A stretch of 64,000 bases of DNA from Bodonicaedibacter sp963693005. Lineage in GTDB: Bacteria > Pseudomonadota > Alphaproteobacteria > UBA6184. A model generated the notes under the pieces. The model made no database searches, had not been told where the DNA came from, and was given only the letters and a program-made list of their open reading frames with translations. Made by a program: the position numbers and the translations under genes. Below, piece after piece: positions 62,502 through 64,000 of this stretch. Position 1 is the first letter of the stretch, and each line of letters starts with the position of its first letter. The stretch spans positions 992,001 to 1,056,000 of the forward strand of contig OY843726.1 of the NCBI GenBank assembly GCA_963693005.1. Direction: 5' to 3'.

Positions 62502-63647
62502 TTAGCAAGGGCATTTTTTATTATTATCTTGAGTCTTTTTCTGAGGGTTCGTAAGACGAATAGTTTTTGCACCAGAAGAAGAGTTCCCTGATAACGTTGC
62601 GCGTGGAGTCGGAGCAACATTAAGAAAGGATGACTTTTTTACCATTTCCATATTGCTAGTTAGTTTGTCAAAGTTAAGGCGATCTAAATCTGTTACACAC
62701 TTATGTTCTAACGGAAGCTCGTATACTAAGCGTGCACCTGTTTCTTTTTGTTCAGCTATTTGACTGGATAACGCCAGCAAATAGGGGTGATCGGCTGGAA
62801 GCTGAGTTTTCTGAGTATCTTTATCAAGATTGAAACGAAAAAGGACAACTTTATAGAGTTTACTTCCTTCGATTTTTGTTTTCAATTGAGCTTCTTCTTC
62901 AGCTTTCAATTGAGCTTCTTCTTCTTCGGCTTTTAATTGAGCTTCTTCTTCGGCTTTCAATTGAGCTTCTTTTTCAGCTTTTATACGCACATCTAACTGT
63001 AACTTGTCGCGTAGTGTTGTTAACTTGAGCGATAAATCAAGCAAAACAGCATGGTGTTGTTGAAGGTTGTTTCGATGCTCATCCATAGGAGTAAGTGTTT
63101 TTATAAACGCCTTCATTGAAGCAGCGGTCATGCTTTTAACGTTTGGGTTTTCAGGAAGCGTTACGGTATCTGGTGCAACGGGTAAAGTTGAAGTTAAGCA
63201 GTCTGGTTTAGTTTCGTCCTGCTCCGATATAGTCAGGTTTTCGGACCAAAGTGGATCAATGGATTCTCTAAGATCACTGATTGTAGTTTGTGTCTCACTT
63301 AGTTTTGTCTGAAGTGTGGAAATGTCATTGCGAGCATATCTAATTGAGCGTTTTATTGCTGCAAAATCTTCCTTACTAACAGTACTTTCTGAAAAAGAGT
63401 CTAATGGTCTAACTGCACCTTTCATGGACATGGTTGAGTACCCAGAGCGGGCAGATTTGCGAGATTTCATAGACTGAGTGTCACAGCTGTCAGCTATAGA
63501 GGTGGGGGTTGCAGTTCCAGCTCTGCTATCAACGTCAGAAAACGTAGGTTTACTCGCAAAAGACGCAGAAACGGGTGAAATAGATAAGGCGGACAATGAT
63601 ATCCCAATAGCGGTGAATGAATGTGTAAATATGCTAGATTTCAACAT
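62502..63647 (-). CDS. Orphan exported coiled-coil protein, 381 aa
   Basis: Not recognised. A signal peptide (about residues 1-28, ISLSALSISPVSASFA) is followed by a Ser-rich part (SMKSRKSARSGYSTMSMKG), a coiled coil near 90-115 (NDISTLQTKLSETQTTI) and a Glu/Lys/Ala repeat of four units near residues 223-256, each close to QLKAEEEA. A folded-looking end has LYKVVLFRFNLD and LVYELPLEHKC and finishes in CPC. AGGGAG stands before the ATG. The build resembles secreted effectors or surface proteins of host-linked bacteria, but that is inference. Confidence 0.7.
   Translation of the reverse strand: MLKSSIFTHSFTAIGISLSALSISPVSASFASKPTFSDVDSRAGTATPTSIADSCDTQSMKSRKSARSGYSTMSMKGAVRPLDSFSESTVSKEDFAAIKRSIRYARNDISTLQTKLSETQTTISDLRESIDPLWSENLTISEQDETKPDCLTSTLPVAPDTVTLPENPNVKSMTAASMKAFIKTLTPMDEHRNNLQQHHAVLLDLSLKLTTLRDKLQLDVRIKAEKEAQLKAEEEAQLKAEEEEAQLKAEEEAQLKTKIEGSKLYKVVLFRFNLDKDTQKTQLPADHPYLLALSSQIAEQKETGARLVYELPLEHKCVTDLDRLNFDKLTSNMEMVKKSSFLNVAPTPRATLSGNSSSGAKTIRLTNPQKKTQDNNKKCPC
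62881..62979. repeat. Four-unit coding repeat (24, 27, 24, 24 nt)
   Basis: On the plus strand units begin TTCAATTGAGCTTCTTC at 62881, 62905, 62932 (TTTAATTG) and 62956. The second unit has one extra GAA codon (minus strand). All units stay in frame and encode the KAEEEAQL-type repeat. Confidence 0.9.
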
Positions 63648-63810
63648 AATAATACTCCCTTAATATAAAAAATAGAATGGTGTTTTTATTATGAATTTTA
63701 TTCTATGCAGCATAAGTGCTGCAGTGACCAAAGTTAAACTATGAGATTGGTATCTCAAATAAGTGTAGTTGTCAATTGGTTTTTTGAAAGTTGACAACTG
63801 TAGGTATCAG
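63648..63810. other. Spacer with three inverted repeats
   Basis: GCAGCA/TGCTGC (63707-63722), GAGAT/ATCTC (63743-63756) and AGTTGTCAA/TTGACAACT (63767-63799) lie between two minus-strand genes. None has a clear T run on the minus strand. They may mark the 3' end of the edge gene or an operator for the coiled-coil gene. Confidence 0.45.
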
Positions 63811-64000
63811 TTAAGAACGAATCAATTTGGTAAAGAGCCAACAAGCTACACTAGCCCCAACTCCATAGGCAAAGAACCAATAATTTTGAGTTTCAGAGTT
63901 TTCGTTAATTTTTGTTAGTTTTTTGCACTGTTGAGTCAAGTCAGCTAGTTGTGCTTCTTGATCTGCCTCGGCCAATTGAGGGGTTAGTGATTTTGCTGAA
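63811..64000 (-). CDS. C-terminal end of a tail-anchored orphan protein (cut by window edge)
   Basis: The frame is open from the right edge to a TAA at 63811, giving about 62 residues. A helical Gln/Glu/Ala-rich part (PQLAEADQEAQLADLTQQC) leads to one membrane segment (NYWFFAYGVGASVACWLF) and a basic end (TKLIRS). It has the same helix-then-anchor build as its neighbours. No stop interrupts the frame, and codon use looks alike. Confidence 0.6.
   Translation of the reverse strand, partial: SAKSLTPQLAEADQEAQLADLTQQCKKLTKINENSETQNYWFFAYGVGASVACWLFTKLIRS

Noticed and set aside
62881..62979. Repeat array as a CRISPR
   Set aside because: Units touch each other with no spacers and encode an in-frame peptide repeat.

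Overview
This window looks like the chromosome of an AT-leaning alphaproteobacterium. It carries hslVU, an Atm1-type ABC exporter, an hflK-hflC-deg-parC cluster and an alphaproteobacterial gene order of acpP-fabF-mltG-gmk. The modest gene sizes, the many orphan secreted proteins and the short intergenic spaces suggest a host-associated lineage, for example Holosporales or a relative. That placement is inference; no rRNA gene or taxonomic marker search was available.

Left part (1-13.9 kb). The minus strand carries the N-terminal part of ftsK (cut by the window edge), an orphan secreted protein that overlaps a methyltransferase-like gene by 80 nt, a previously unlisted 52-codon secreted peptide gene with its own promoter, and then a tightly overlapping envelope and lipid operon read acpP, fabF, mltG, gmk, PBP1A, rnd. 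On the plus strand, hslV-hslU, a polyprenyl diphosphate synthase gene and an orphan outer-membrane barrel gene follow, closed by a strong terminator.

Central part (14.2-43.8 kb). A nearly uninterrupted plus-strand block of transcription and translation genes: tRNA-Trp, secE, nusG, rplK, rplA, an L10-leader element, rplJ, rplL, rpoB, rpoC, a structured leader, rpsL, rpsG, fusA, tuf, a terminator-like hairpin, then the full S10-spc-alpha array from rpsJ through secY, adk, rpsM, rpsK, rpoA to rplQ, ended by a terminator.

Right part (43.8-64 kb). Envelope quality control and transport genes: a Deg-type periplasmic protease and an Atm1-like ABC exporter; then minus-strand recO with an overlapping cyclase-family enzyme; a parvulin-type foldase; secA, a tiny membrane protein and a Xer recombinase in one minus-strand unit; uppP and a 2Fe-2S ferredoxin on the plus strand; a lipoprotein; and the hflK-hflC-deg-parC operon. 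The last 3.1 kb is an accessory-looking run of orphan exported proteins (signal peptides, coiled-coil and peptide repeats, C-terminal membrane anchors). One of them is broken by a single-base frameshift at a 66-nt tandem repeat.

No phage, insertion sequence, CRISPR array or secretion-system cluster is visible. The most unusual material is the exported-protein cluster at the right end, the small-ORF finds at 3.8-4.0 kb and 50.6 kb, and the multi-hairpin leader before rpsL.
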